A stretch of 64,000 bases of DNA from Pseudomonadota bacterium (GTDB lineage Bacteria > Pseudomonadota > Alphaproteobacteria > Micropepsales > Micropepsaceae). Shown in pieces: positions 19,312 through 27,880 of this stretch. The notes beneath the pieces are model-generated. The model was not told where the DNA came from. It was given only the letters and a program-made list of their open reading frames with translations, and searched no databases. Where the stretch lies: contig JACQDN010000022.1 in assembly GCA_016201105.1 (NCBI GenBank), positions 1-64,000 of the forward strand. The letters run 5' to 3'. The number at the start of each line of letters is the position of its first letter. The stretch's first letter is position 1. A program made the position numbers and the translations under genes.

Positions 19312-19968
19312 TCAGGGAACCTGGCGGGCCAAATGCCGGGCTACGGCGTGGCGCCAGGCGTGTGCCAGGGCAGGCAATTTCGACACGCGCAGCAAGGTTT
19401 CACGCGCGATCCGCGGATGCATCACCGCGACAAAAACGTCTTTCACATTCATCTCGCCGCTTTCGAAGGTGCGCACGAGCGCTGCATGGCGCAGGGGCGC
19501 GACACCTTCGCGCACGACACGCAAATACCAACCGCAGCGTGCGGATAAAGTCATGAGCTGCGGCACATCTTCGCGGCGTGTGTGCATCGCCAGTTTAAAG
19601 CACGGAGCGCGCGGTTGACTGACTTCGAGCAACGCTTCGCCCCATTGGAAACGATCGCCGATGCAGATCTGCGATTCGTCGGCCCCTTCCAGCGTGAGGT
19701 TCTCGCCGAAGGTGTTGGGTCCGCAGGGCAGACGGTGTTCGCTTTCCCACCACGGCCAATGCACGGTCGGGTAGGCATAAACCGCTTTGTCCGGTCCGCC
19801 GTGCACCGAAAGATCGGCTTGGCCGTCGCCTTCGAGATTGGTTGCGCCTACGAAGACGCTGTCGCCATCGAGTGGTTTCTTGGCGATACCGGACAGAACA
19901 GTCTCGCCATTCACGGTGCCCAGAATGTGCGGCCGTCCTACATTGACCGATAGCAAGTTGAGTTTCAT
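19312..19968 (-). CDS. MOSC domain protein, YiiM type
   Basis: 218 aa. SIAKKPLDG-like SGIAKKPLDGDSVFVG, then DLSVHGGPDKAVYAYP, GPNTFGENLTLEGADES and RAPCFKLAMHTRR, with Cys in the position used to bind the molybdenum-cofactor sulfur. YiiM proteins detoxify N-hydroxylated bases using molybdenum cofactor. It overlaps the aminotransferase gene upstream by 4 nt. Assignment to the family is good; the exact substrate is inferred. Confidence 0.85.
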   Translation of the reverse strand: MKLNLLSVNVGRPHILGTVNGETVLSGIAKKPLDGDSVFVGATNLEGDGQADLSVHGGPDKAVYAYPTVHWPWWESEHRLPCGPNTFGENLTLEGADESQICIGDRFQWGEALLEVSQPRAPCFKLAMHTRREDVPQLMTLSARCGWYLRVVREGVAPLRHAALVRTFESGEMNVKDVFVAVMHPRIARETLLRVSKLPALAHAWRHAVARHLARQVP

Positions 19969-21359
19969 CGCAGCTTGCCGAAATCGCGCGCGGTGTTGTC
20001 GATGGCGCTCTTGAGCTTGGCGATAATTTCTTCCACTTCGCTTTCGCTGACGATAAGCGGCGGGCTCAGCACCATGGTGTCGCGGATCGCGCGGCTGATG
20101 AGGCCGCTATTGAAACAATAGTTGCGGCAATGGGCGCCGACGTTGCCGGTATCGGCAAAGAAACGGCGCTCCTTCCTGTCCGGCACGAGTTCGATCGCGG
20201 CCAGAAGTCCGATGCCGCGCACCTGTCCCACGATCGGATGATCGTCGAAGGTCTCATGCAGACGGCGCTGCAAATAAGGACCGATCTCGTTCCTGACGCG
20301 GTGAACCAGACTGAGGCGCTCGATCACCTCGAGATTTTTGAGCGCCACTGCAGATGCCACCGGGTGGCCGGAATAGGTATAGCCGTGGACCAGTTCTTCA
20401 TTGGCATGAAGAATGGTCTGCGCCATCCTTGTGCCCAGCGAAATCGCGGAAATGGGCTGATAGCCGGACGAAAGCCCCTTCGCCATCGTCGTGATGTCGG
20501 GCGCAATGCCGTAGGTTACCGCGCCGAACCATTCGCCCGTGCGCCCGAAGCCGGTGATGACTTCGTCGAGATGCAGCAACACATCGTATTTCGCGCAGAT
20601 GCGCTGCACTTCCTTCCAGTAAGTCGATGGCGGGAAGATCACGCCGCCCGCGCCGTGCACGGGTTCGGCGGAGAATGATGCGACCTTGTCCGCGCCGATC
20701 TCCAGAATCTTCTCTTCGAGCCTGCCGGCGATCAAAAGACCGAATTCGTCTTCACCGATATCGCCGTAGCCGGCAGCCTTGGCACCGAACCAATAAGGCG
20801 TCGGCACTTTTTCAAATCCCGGCAACGGCAAATCCCATTGCGGATGCATGGGGGTAAGGCCGGAAAGCGAAGCTGCCGCCATGGTGACGCCATGATAGGC
20901 GTATTCACGGCTCAAATGGATCTTCTTTTCCGGCTTCTTTTTCAGGTTCCAGTAGTAGCGGATCAGTTTGAGCGCGGAATCATTGGCTTCCGATCCCGAA
21001 TTGGCGAACAGCACGTGTTCGTGTCCACTGGGCAAGAGCGATGCGAGTTTTGCGGCCAGTTCGGCGGTGTAGGGGTTCGTCGTCTTGAAGAAGTGGTTGT
21101 AGTAGGGAAGCGTCTTCAGCGCTTCGCAGCCGGCTTCGGCGAGTTCCTTGTTGCCGTAGCCAACCTGGACGCACCAAAGTCCGGCCATGCCGTCGATGAT
21201 CTTCTTGCCTTCGCTGTCCCAGAGATAGACGCCCTGCGCTCGGGTGATGACGCGCACGCCTTCCTTGTTGAGCGCGGCGGTATCGGAAAAAGGGTGCACG
21301 TGATGGGCGGCGTCCAGTGCCTGCCAATGCTTGGTGAGATTGTGGGTGGGCTGCGACAT
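19965..21359 (-). CDS. Class III aminotransferase (omega-amino acid:pyruvate type)
   Basis: 464 aa. ITRAQGVYLWDSEGKKIIDGM at the N terminus, FANSGSEANDSALKLIRYY for cofactor phosphate binding, HLDEVITGFGRTGEWFGA with the Asp that holds the pyridine nitrogen, and MAKGLSSGYQPISA with the PLP lysine. It moves an amino group from an omega-amino acid or polyamine to pyruvate or a similar acceptor; which one is not clear. It is upstream of and coupled to the MOSC gene. Confidence 0.9.
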   Translation of the reverse strand: MSQPTHNLTKHWQALDAAHHVHPFSDTAALNKEGVRVITRAQGVYLWDSEGKKIIDGMAGLWCVQVGYGNKELAEAGCEALKTLPYYNHFFKTTNPYTAELAAKLASLLPSGHEHVLFANSGSEANDSALKLIRYYWNLKKKPEKKIHLSREYAYHGVTMAAASLSGLTPMHPQWDLPLPGFEKVPTPYWFGAKAAGYGDIGEDEFGLLIAGRLEEKILEIGADKVASFSAEPVHGAGGVIFPPSTYWKEVQRICAKYDVLLHLDEVITGFGRTGEWFGAVTYGIAPDITTMAKGLSSGYQPISAISLGTRMAQTILHANEELVHGYTYSGHPVASAVALKNLEVIERLSLVHRVRNEIGPYLQRRLHETFDDHPIVGQVRGIGLLAAIELVPDRKERRFFADTGNVGAHCRNYCFNSGLISRAIRDTMVLSPPLIVSESEVEEIIAKLKSAIDNTARDFGKLR

Positions 21360-21420
21360 GGGGCTTCTCTGCGAATGGAGGAGAACTGACGAATTGCAGC
21401 CGAACGGCCGCAGGCAGCGG

Positions 21421-21516
21421 CTAGTGCGGTGTGTAGCCGATGCGGGCGCAGAGAATGAGTAGGGCGCGCTTGGCGGTCATGTCGAGGATACTATCAGCGA
21501 CCGTCTCTTCGGTCAC
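21421..21516 (-). CDS. Possible 31-aa protein
   Basis: A GTG at 21516, 2 nt after the methyltransferase stop, opens 31 codons reading MTEETVADSILDMTAKRALL then ILCARIGYTPH. Composition and helix pattern look protein-like. It could be a real small protein or the eroded end of a longer gene. No family is recognised. Confidence 0.25.
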   Translation of the reverse strand: MTEETVADSILDMTAKRALLILCARIGYTPH

Positions 21517-21518
21517 GA

Positions 21519-21965
21519 TCAGATCCAGCGTCTGACGCGATCTGTGTATTGGTCATAGCTCGCGCCGAACTGCCGTCGCATCTTCGCCTCCTCGAACGGA
21601 ATATGCCCCCAATTGGCCGTGCCAAAGACCAGAAGAGGTACGGCCAGCATCGGCAGGGATCCGACCCAGATGGCTATACCCAACGTCAGCACGAAAAGCC
21701 CCAGATACATGGGGTTGCGCGTGAAGCGGAACGGTCCGCGGACCACCAGTGTCTTGTTCGATTCCGAGACCGGGTTGAGTTCGGTGCCGTCGCGGCGGAA
21801 CAGCATGGCCGCCCAAAACGAGAGGCCAAATCCGCACACGACGAGCGCGACGCCAAGCCAGACGACCCGCAGATCGAAAAGTGCTCGCCACGGATAGAGC
21901 GCGCTCGCCACGCCGGCGGCGATCAGAAAAACGAGTGCCCAGAGCGGAGGCGGAAGCTTCAGCAT
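21519..21965 (-). CDS. Isoprenylcysteine carboxyl methyltransferase family protein
   Basis: 148 aa from ATG 21965 (MLKLPPPLWALVFL). Three or four membrane helices are followed by GPFRFTRNPMYLGLFVLTLG, the RxxRNPxY signature of the ICMT/phospholipid methyltransferase superfamily, and the C-terminal EEAKMRRQFGASYDQYTDRV. The frame continues upstream into the GST gene but that part has no homology. Probable SAM-dependent membrane methyltransferase; substrate unknown. Confidence 0.82.
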   Translation of the reverse strand: MLKLPPPLWALVFLIAAGVASALYPWRALFDLRVVWLGVALVVCGFGLSFWAAMLFRRDGTELNPVSESNKTLVVRGPFRFTRNPMYLGLFVLTLGIAIWVGSLPMLAVPLLVFGTANWGHIPFEEAKMRRQFGASYDQYTDRVRRWI

Positions 21966-22024
21966 CGGTATTCCTCCAATGCTGAAGCTTACACTTGGAG
22001 CAGGACGAACGTCACGTCTTGCGA

Positions 22025-22663
22025 TTAGCCGGGTGGCTTTTGCATGGCCTTGGTCTTGGCCCACGCCGGCAGGGCGCGGATCTCGGTGATCCAGCGTTGG
22101 ATGCCGCGGTAGGGCTCGAGCGGGAATTGCGCTTGGTCCGCGCTTGCGAGTGAAGCGCTGAGGGAAATGTCTGCGACCGTAAATGCGTCGCCCGCCACAT
22201 AGCGCGTCTTCTGCAAGGCGCCGTCGAGCACGGGTCCGAGCCGCGCCATCAAGTCTTCGCCGCGCTTGATCTCGGCCGGATCGGCGTCGCCGCGGCCGAA
22301 GATTTTCTTCACCACGCGCTCGAACATGAAGATGGCGCAGGCCGGATCCCAGTGCGCGGTTTCCCAGAACTGCCACTTCACGGCCGTCATGCGGGTTTTC
22401 AGGTCGGCGGGCAGCAGCCCCAAGTCCGGCTTCTTGGCGGCGAGGTATTGCACGATCGCGTTGGATTCCCACAGTACATAGCCGTCTTCCTCCAGCACCG
22501 GCATGCGTTGATTGGGATTGAGCGAGGTGAACTCCGGCGTCTTGTGTGCGGCCGTCGCGAAGTTCACGAACACCATCTCGTAGGGGATATTCAGATGGTT
22601 GGCCGCGAAAAGCACCTTGAACGCGCGCGGGCTCAAGGGAAATACGTGAAGTTTAATGGTCAT
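22025..22663 (-). CDS. Glutathione S-transferase family protein
   Basis: 212 aa. The thioredoxin-like N domain carries FPLSPRAFKVLFAANHL and LEEDGYVLWESNAIVQYLA (the ES pair that contacts the glutamyl group of glutathione). The all-helical C domain carries YVAGDAFTVADISLSASL. It is cytosolic and could conjugate or transfer glutathione; substrate not known. It is followed by the ICMT-type gene after 59 nt. Confidence 0.9.
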   Translation of the reverse strand: MTIKLHVFPLSPRAFKVLFAANHLNIPYEMVFVNFATAAHKTPEFTSLNPNQRMPVLEEDGYVLWESNAIVQYLAAKKPDLGLLPADLKTRMTAVKWQFWETAHWDPACAIFMFERVVKKIFGRGDADPAEIKRGEDLMARLGPVLDGALQKTRYVAGDAFTVADISLSASLASADQAQFPLEPYRGIQRWITEIRALPAWAKTKAMQKPPG

Positions 22664-22688
22664 GTCTACCTCCTGTGAGTTCGTGGAT

Positions 22689-23246
22689 TTAACGTTTGGC
22701 GTCCGGCGAGCCGGTCTCGAGGTAAGTCTTCAGACGCACCGTCTGTTCGCCGAGCACCGTATCGACGCCTTTGGAGACGTCCGTGAGGCCACCCTTCATA
22801 TAGCCGCCGAACGACGCATCGAGCGTTACATCGGTTCCGTCTTGGGCGGACTTCAGTGTCCACGTCATTGCGCCATCCACGGCGGTTCCTTGAAACGGCC
22901 CCAATCCGCCGCGCAAGCGCAGCATCTTTCCGGGCTCGGCCAACACCACCGTCATGTGCTGCACCGATCCGTTGGCGAGTTTCTCGCACCAGCAACCGCC
23001 GGCACGCGCATCGAAGGTGAAATTCTCGGCACTGCCGGAATAGGTATGATCGGAACTCCACCAATGATTGGGCTCAATCAAGGCCGCATAGGCTTTGTCC
23101 GGTGAAACGCCGACGTGAAAGCTGTACTTGAGCTGAAAGCCGTTCGTTGTTGCGTCCACGACGTCGGCATGAGCGGACAAGAGTTGAGCCGCAACCAGTC
23201 CTGCCGCCAGTGCGGCGCCGGCCAATATCGACCAGACCCGTGACAT
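22689..23246 (-). CDS. Exported SRPBCC-domain protein
   Basis: 185 aa. A signal peptide (AGAALAAGLVAAQLLSAHADV) precedes a START/Bet-v1-like domain: FHVGVSPDKAYAALIEPNHW, WCEKLANGSVQHMTVVLAEP, MTWTLKSAQDGTDVTLD. An exported SRPBCC protein is less usual than the cytosolic form next to it. Its ATG overlaps the stop of the upstream SRPBCC gene, and both follow an ArsR-type regulator, so this is an operon of three. Confidence 0.75.
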   Translation of the reverse strand: MSRVWSILAGAALAAGLVAAQLLSAHADVVDATTNGFQLKYSFHVGVSPDKAYAALIEPNHWWSSDHTYSGSAENFTFDARAGGCWCEKLANGSVQHMTVVLAEPGKMLRLRGGLGPFQGTAVDGAMTWTLKSAQDGTDVTLDASFGGYMKGGLTDVSKGVDTVLGEQTVRLKTYLETGSPDAKR

Positions 23247-23713
23247 CAGTTCCCTCCGACCGCCATCCGATAGTTTGCGAGGATCGCCGTCCAGCCGTTT
23301 GGTGCGTCCACGAACGTGCGGATCATCTCGGCATCGGCCGCGGTGATGCGATGTTCCAGTTCCACGCGCGTTGCGGATTGACTTTCCGCGATGAAGCGAA
23401 CTTCCAATTCACTTTCGACATTCTCGTCATATTGAAACTGGCTGTTCAAATGCCAGGAAACCACCAGGCGTGACGGCGGCTCCCAGGCGAGAACCTTGCC
23501 CCAATCGCACTGCGACCCGTCGGTGCCTTCTTCGTACCAGCGCCCTCCGACTCTGGGCTCCATTATGCCACATTTCATCTCGGCCTTGCCGATGTGGTGA
23601 GTTTTGGGCCACCAGCTGTCGAAGCGTGCGGTGAAGACTTCGAAGGCGCGTGCTTGCGGCGCGTTCACCCGCAGCGTCTTCTTTACCGGTGCGACGGTGA
23701 TCGTGCGTGTCAT
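23246..23713 (-). CDS. SRPBCC/AHSA1-family protein
   Basis: 155 aa. VKKTLRVNAPQARAFEVFTARFDSW opens the AHSA1-type fold, with WYEEGTDGSQCDWGKVLAWEPP and the C-terminal FVDAPNGWTAILANYR. Such proteins bind small hydrophobic ligands; the ligand is unknown. It overlaps the ArsR gene by an ATGA junction and the exported SRPBCC gene at its end, the standard regulator-SRPBCC arrangement. Confidence 0.85.
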   Translation of the reverse strand: MTRTITVAPVKKTLRVNAPQARAFEVFTARFDSWWPKTHHIGKAEMKCGIMEPRVGGRWYEEGTDGSQCDWGKVLAWEPPSRLVVSWHLNSQFQYDENVESELEVRFIAESQSATRVELEHRITAADAEMIRTFVDAPNGWTAILANYRMAVGGN

Positions 23714-24036
23714 TTTCGTTTGCCTTTCATATCGTCCGCGTCGCGCTCGACTTCCGCCTTGAATGCGTCGAGCGCTTCATCCCAAAACTGATCCAGCCAG
23801 CGTCTGATTTGCGCGAGCCCTTTGGGGTCGATGAAATAGACGCGGCGCGTTCCTTCCGGCCGGTCGGCCACAAGCCCCGCCTCCTTGAGTATCTTTAGAT
23901 GCTGCGACACCGCGGGCCGGCTCACAGGCAATCTGTTCGCGAGTTCGCCCACCGCTTTGGGGCCTTTGCGCAAGCGCTCGAACACTTGCCGCCGCGTGGG
24001 GTCGGCCAAAGCCGCCAGAGCTCTATCGTAAGCCAT
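23710..24036 (-). CDS. ArsR/SmtB-family transcriptional regulator
   Basis: 108 aa winged helix. ALADPTRRQVFERLRKGPKAVGEL and LPVSRPAVSQHLKILKEAGLVAD form the helix-turn-helix, and EGTRRVYFIDP the wing. No metal-binding ELCVCDL motif is present, so it belongs to the SdpR-like, non-metal subgroup. It heads the SRPBCC operon and probably represses it from the TTAC/GTAA-rich dyads overlapping its own start. Confidence 0.88.
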   Translation of the reverse strand: MAYDRALAALADPTRRQVFERLRKGPKAVGELANRLPVSRPAVSQHLKILKEAGLVADRPEGTRRVYFIDPKGLAQIRRWLDQFWDEALDAFKAEVERDADDMKGKRK

Positions 24037-24061
24037 TACTTACCGTAAGCGAATACTTACA
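24033..24061. promoter_or_regulatory. Probable operator of the ArsR-SRPBCC operon
   Basis: Just upstream of the ArsR start, CTTACCGTAAG forms a dyad and a further CTTAC half lies 10 nt on, in an otherwise GC-rich setting. Its location between start codon and promoter fits autorepression. Assignment to this ArsR protein is inferred. Confidence 0.4.
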
Positions 24062-24079
24062 CAGAGTCAAGCCGCGGCT

Positions 24080-25534
24080 TCAAGTCGGCGTTCTTGCCGG
24101 CGCCCTGGGTGTGTTGGGTTGGGGTGGCTGAATGTTGAGATCGGCGTGGATGGTGCCTTCGGCCGAGAAATTCGCGAGGAAACCGTCTTTCGTCCAGGTG
24201 AGGGTCGGCTTTCCAAAAGCGCCGATAGTGCCGGTGATCTCGACGCCCCGCCCCTGCGGTTTGGCCAGCGCTTTGGAAATCTGGGCCTGCATTTTTGCAA
24301 TGTCGCGCGAGGCGTCGAAGATAAGCCGCGTTTCCAACGCCTGGCCCAATTCGGGGCCGGCCAGCATCTTCATCGCGGAAAGAATCACACCCGCCGTTTG
24401 CAGATCGTAGCGCACGTTCACGATATGCACTTTTTGCTCCTGGGCGTCGAACACGGGCTTGCCCCGCAGATAGCCGGTGCCGCAGGAATCGAACCAACCG
24501 AAGAAATCCCAACCCTGCGAGACGCAAAAGCGCGTGCTCACTACGACGTCCGCGCCCGACGGCAGAAACTTGATCCAGGAAAACCGCACCGTCGCGCCAT
24601 GCACGCGGATGGGTTTCTCCGTTACGCTCTTCATCGCCAGTTCGGCGGCGCGATCGTAAGGCAGCAGAGCCGGCACCGAAACGCGAAACGCGCTTGATGG
24701 CGTTGCAAGCGGCAGAGGAGCGGGAAGTTTCGGCAACTTGTCCGGCGAGGAAGGTCTTGGTCCCACGACAATACTTGCTTGCGTGTCGACGGCGAGTGAA
24801 ACGGACAACGCATTGTTGTCGGTGCGAATTCCGCTGACGCGCACGGTCTTTGGCGACAGCAGGAGCCAGGCCTCGGGAGACTTGCCGACGTGAATGGGGC
24901 GAAAGGCTTTGCTCCACAGCCGCTCAGCCTGATCTTTCACCTTCACGGTTGAGGCGATCCTGCGATCCATGGCACGAAACAACGGCTCGGAAAGATGATC
25001 TTCGTTGCGGTTCCACAGATCGGTCAGATCCATGGAGATCGGACCCACCCGCATATCGCCATGCTGCAGCCGCACCACGCCCACGGTCTTGGGCTCGAGC
25101 TTCCAGTCCGGATTCAAGCCTAAGGAGGTTTCCGCGATCGCTTCGCCGGTCGCGTTGGTGTCGACACCCGTCTTCATCAACCTCGACTTAACCGTCAGGT
25201 GGGCCGTCACAGCGAAGGGCAGATCGAGCGTGAGCTTGCCGTCGCGCGCCGCGCCCTTCATCGATCCACTGCGTGTCGCCGTCAGATCCAGATGGCATTT
25301 GAAGACGGGACAATCGACCTTTTTGTTCTTCAGATGCGCGATGTCCGGTTTGGTCTTGTCGTCCAGCGCTTGGACGATCGTCGCCACCGGGAGTGTGAGT
25401 GTTGCGGCAACCGTCGAGGTGACAGGCGCGGGCTCCGGCGGCGGCGGCGTCAGCTTGGGCGGCGGCGCTTCAAAGCCGCAGCCCGAAAGCGCCAGGGCCG
25501 ACAGAAATGCCAAAGAACGAGTGCGCCAGGACAT
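24080..25534 (-). CDS. DUF4403 family lipoprotein
   Basis: 484 aa. A lipoprotein signal ends LSALALSGC (Cys19), followed by a Pro-rich linker and the repeated beta-rich DUF4403 regions, for example LTLDLPFAVTAHLTVKSRL and ARDGKLTLDLP early and FLPSGADVVVSTRFCVSQGW late. The C terminus is a Pro-rich tail (PPQPNTPRAPARTP). The family is thought to bind lipids at the envelope, but no function is established. It is a single gene between two unrelated minus-strand genes. Confidence 0.78.
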   Translation of the reverse strand: MSWRTRSLAFLSALALSGCGFEAPPPKLTPPPPEPAPVTSTVAATLTLPVATIVQALDDKTKPDIAHLKNKKVDCPVFKCHLDLTATRSGSMKGAARDGKLTLDLPFAVTAHLTVKSRLMKTGVDTNATGEAIAETSLGLNPDWKLEPKTVGVVRLQHGDMRVGPISMDLTDLWNRNEDHLSEPLFRAMDRRIASTVKVKDQAERLWSKAFRPIHVGKSPEAWLLLSPKTVRVSGIRTDNNALSVSLAVDTQASIVVGPRPSSPDKLPKLPAPLPLATPSSAFRVSVPALLPYDRAAELAMKSVTEKPIRVHGATVRFSWIKFLPSGADVVVSTRFCVSQGWDFFGWFDSCGTGYLRGKPVFDAQEQKVHIVNVRYDLQTAGVILSAMKMLAGPELGQALETRLIFDASRDIAKMQAQISKALAKPQGRGVEITGTIGAFGKPTLTWTKDGFLANFSAEGTIHADLNIQPPQPNTPRAPARTPT

Positions 25535-25630
25535 AGGGACATTGTTGCCCGGATTGCAGCGAACTTCCTACCTTACGATCGGGAATGGCGCACCATCCCC
25601 CGAGGCGGTTTTTCCCACGCAAGTTGGCGC

Positions 25631-26389
25631 TTACGGTGCTGCCTTGTTCTGCGCCCGCACGGCGCCGCCAAAGGCGGAAAAGATTTTCCGCGACACCTCG
25701 CTCTCGCGCCAGCGCCATTCGGGATGCCACTGCACGCCGAGCAGAAATCCCTTTGCGCCCGGCATCGAGACGGCCTCAATAGTGCCGTCGGGAGCAATCG
25801 CATCGGCATGAAGTGATGGCGCAATGCGGTCGATGCCCTGGGAATGCAGCGAATTCACTTGAAAGCTCTTCTCGCCGGCAATTTTTGCCAGCAATCCGCC
25901 CGCGTTCACATGGACGTCGTGCGCAGGTCCATACTGGACGTCGAGCGAAGCGTGTTTGTCTTCGCGATGATCGCTGCGGCCGGGCACTTCCTGCACGTGC
26001 TGAAACAGCGTACCGCCGAAAGCGACGTTCAATTCCTGAAAGCCTCGACAAAGGCAGATCACCGGCGTTCCGTTCGCAATTGCAGCCTCAAGCAAAGGCA
26101 AGGTCGTTGCGTCGCGATGTTCGTCTTGCAGGACGCCGTCGCGCGGCGCGTGGCCGCCATAGTGCTTGGGGGAAACATTGGAAGGCGAACCGGTAAACAG
26201 CAACCCGTCGACGCTCGCCAGGATTTCATCCGTCGATATCGGGTTCGCCAGAACGGGAATCAAAAGAGGCACGGCGCCTGCGCCCTCGCGCACGGCGGCG
26301 ATGTATTTCTCGCCCGCTATATGAAACGGATGTGAGCCCAGCATGCGATGGTCGCAGGGAATTCCGACAATGGGGGGACGGTGGCGCAT
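25631..26389 (-). CDS. Class I glutamine amidotransferase-like hydrolase (PuuD type)
   Basis: 252 aa. PPIVGIPCDHRMLG at the N terminus, VICLCRGFQELNVAFGG with the nucleophile Cys, and LLGVQWHPEW with the catalytic His identify the gamma-glutamyl-gamma-aminobutyrate hydrolase family (peptidase C26). It would release GABA or a related amine from a gamma-glutamyl conjugate. No other putrescine-pathway genes are adjacent, so the exact substrate is open. Confidence 0.87.
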   Translation of the reverse strand: MRHRPPIVGIPCDHRMLGSHPFHIAGEKYIAAVREGAGAVPLLIPVLANPISTDEILASVDGLLFTGSPSNVSPKHYGGHAPRDGVLQDEHRDATTLPLLEAAIANGTPVICLCRGFQELNVAFGGTLFQHVQEVPGRSDHREDKHASLDVQYGPAHDVHVNAGGLLAKIAGEKSFQVNSLHSQGIDRIAPSLHADAIAPDGTIEAVSMPGAKGFLLGVQWHPEWRWRESEVSRKIFSAFGGAVRAQNKAAP

Positions 26390-26450
26390 GGAGATGAACT
26401 TCTGAGCGCGCTTGGACTAACACGTTGGCCGAAGCAGCGGCAAGCCAGCG

Positions 26451-27080
26451 TCAATTCGGCTTGCCGGGGGAAGCGGTTGTTTCCTTGAGTCCAAACAGCG
26501 TGTCGGAAACGGCAACCCCGGTTTGCACGTTGCGCAGAGATACTGTCGTCGCCAGCCCCTGTGCGTCGATGACCGTCCATTGGCGCAGTTCCAATGCCGG
26601 TTCGGCAAAGACGATGGTGATGTTGCCCGTCATGCGGCGATCGTTGGACCGCGCGTTCAAAATCAGCGCGCCCTGCTGACGTTCCAGGCCGATGACGGCA
26701 CTGTTGTTTTTCAGATTGACGTGCGTGGAAAGAAGAATGTTCAATGGTGTCGTCGACAGCGGATAGCTGTCGCGCGTCTTCAATTTGTTGTTGTACACCG
26801 AAAGCGACAGACCGTTGCTCACCACCATTGTGGGATTGGGCGGCTGATAGTCGAACCGCATCTTTCCCGGCTTGGAAATGTAAAATGTGCCCTGATCGAT
26901 TTCGCCGTTCGGGCCGATCTGCACGAATTGACCGGCCATGGTCTGGATGGAATTCAGCGCCGCGCTGATACGATCGAAGTCGGTGACGTCCTGTTTGAAG
27001 AAGACGGCGGGCCGTGTCGCGGCGGATGCCGCGCCGGCGCCGGCGAAAGCTAGAAAAAGTGCGGCGAGCAAACGGTGCAT
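26451..27080 (-). CDS. lolA: LolA-family outer-membrane lipoprotein carrier
   Basis: 209 aa from ATG 27080 (MHRLLAALFLAFAG), whose signal peptide ends ASAA. SIQTMAGQFVQIGPNGEIDQG and FYISKPGKMRFDYQPPNPTMVVSNG are the LolA hallmark segments; the rest forms the open beta barrel that holds the lipid moiety. It shuttles lipoproteins from LolCDE to the outer membrane. Upstream frame extension has no signal sequence and was rejected. Confidence 0.9.
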   Translation of the reverse strand: MHRLLAALFLAFAGAGAASAATRPAVFFKQDVTDFDRISAALNSIQTMAGQFVQIGPNGEIDQGTFYISKPGKMRFDYQPPNPTMVVSNGLSLSVYNNKLKTRDSYPLSTTPLNILLSTHVNLKNNSAVIGLERQQGALILNARSNDRRMTGNITIVFAEPALELRQWTVIDAQGLATTVSLRNVQTGVAVSDTLFGLKETTASPGKPN

Positions 27081-27121
27081 GGGCCGTTTTCTAGAAAATC
27101 TTTGTGGCGAATTGAAGGGAC

Positions 27122-27745
27122 TTATTGCGCCGCGTGGGCAGCGGCCGCAGCGTTCGCGCGCGCATTCGGACAAAGGCCCTCCACCATCAGCTTCAGCACG
27201 CCCTCAAGTTCGCGCTCGAGCTTGGGCAAAGTCAGTCGCGACCACAGTTGCGGATAACGGAACTTCATCGTCGCCGACTGGATCATTTCCGCAGTCTCTT
27301 CCTTGTTTTCCGGAGCGAACTCGCCGCGGCGTTCGGTTTCGTCCAGGAGCTCGATTAAAATCTTGCGCTCGTTGGCGAGCATCCAATTTGCGAATTCCGG
27401 ACGCTCATGTGCAATGACATTCGCCATCTCCAGGGCGCGGGGATCCTTCTCCAATTTATGATAGGTGCGGCGCAATTCCTCGAAGAGAAGATCGTGCAGG
27501 CGCTGGCGTGCATCGCGGCCCGGGGCGATGGCGAGCTTGTGCATCGACACCAGATGCCTCTCATAGTCTTCGCTGGCGATGGCTTCGGCGATATCGAGCT
27601 TGCCGGGAAAGAAGCGGTACAGATTGCCGGGCGACATGCTGCAATCCGCGGCGATTTCGGCCATCGTGGTCTTGCCGTAGCCGAAATGCGAAAACCGTTT
27701 CTTGGCGGCTTCAATGATCTGCGAACGGACGTTGTCCTTCGTCAT
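27122..27745 (-). CDS. TetR-family transcriptional regulator
   Basis: 207 aa. The N-terminal helix-turn-helix IIEAAKKRFSHFGYGKTTMA and CSMSPGNLYRFFPGKLDIAEAI is intact; the C-terminal ligand domain is of the type seen with PF17932-like tails. It lies 42 nt ahead of lolA on the same strand and may be co-transcribed. The gap to the divergent gpsA (27746-27880) is a likely operator region, but no dyad stood out. Confidence 0.88.
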   Translation of the reverse strand: MTKDNVRSQIIEAAKKRFSHFGYGKTTMAEIAADCSMSPGNLYRFFPGKLDIAEAIASEDYERHLVSMHKLAIAPGRDARQRLHDLLFEELRRTYHKLEKDPRALEMANVIAHERPEFANWMLANERKILIELLDETERRGEFAPENKEETAEMIQSATMKFRYPQLWSRLTLPKLERELEGVLKLMVEGLCPNARANAAAAAHAAQ

Positions 27746-27880
27746 GCTGTTACGTTTCCTGTCCCCAAGCGTCTGTTATTTTCCAAACAATGTAGTGGGT
27801 TTTTCTGAATATTCAACAAACCGTTCAGTCTTTCGCAGCGCAACACGAGCCGTGCCGTGACGAAAAATAAAGTGAATTCA

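Noticed and set aside
21966..22472. Extended upstream part of the ICMT-type frame
   Set aside because: Low-complexity Arg-rich translation of the GST gene in another frame; the domain begins at 21965.
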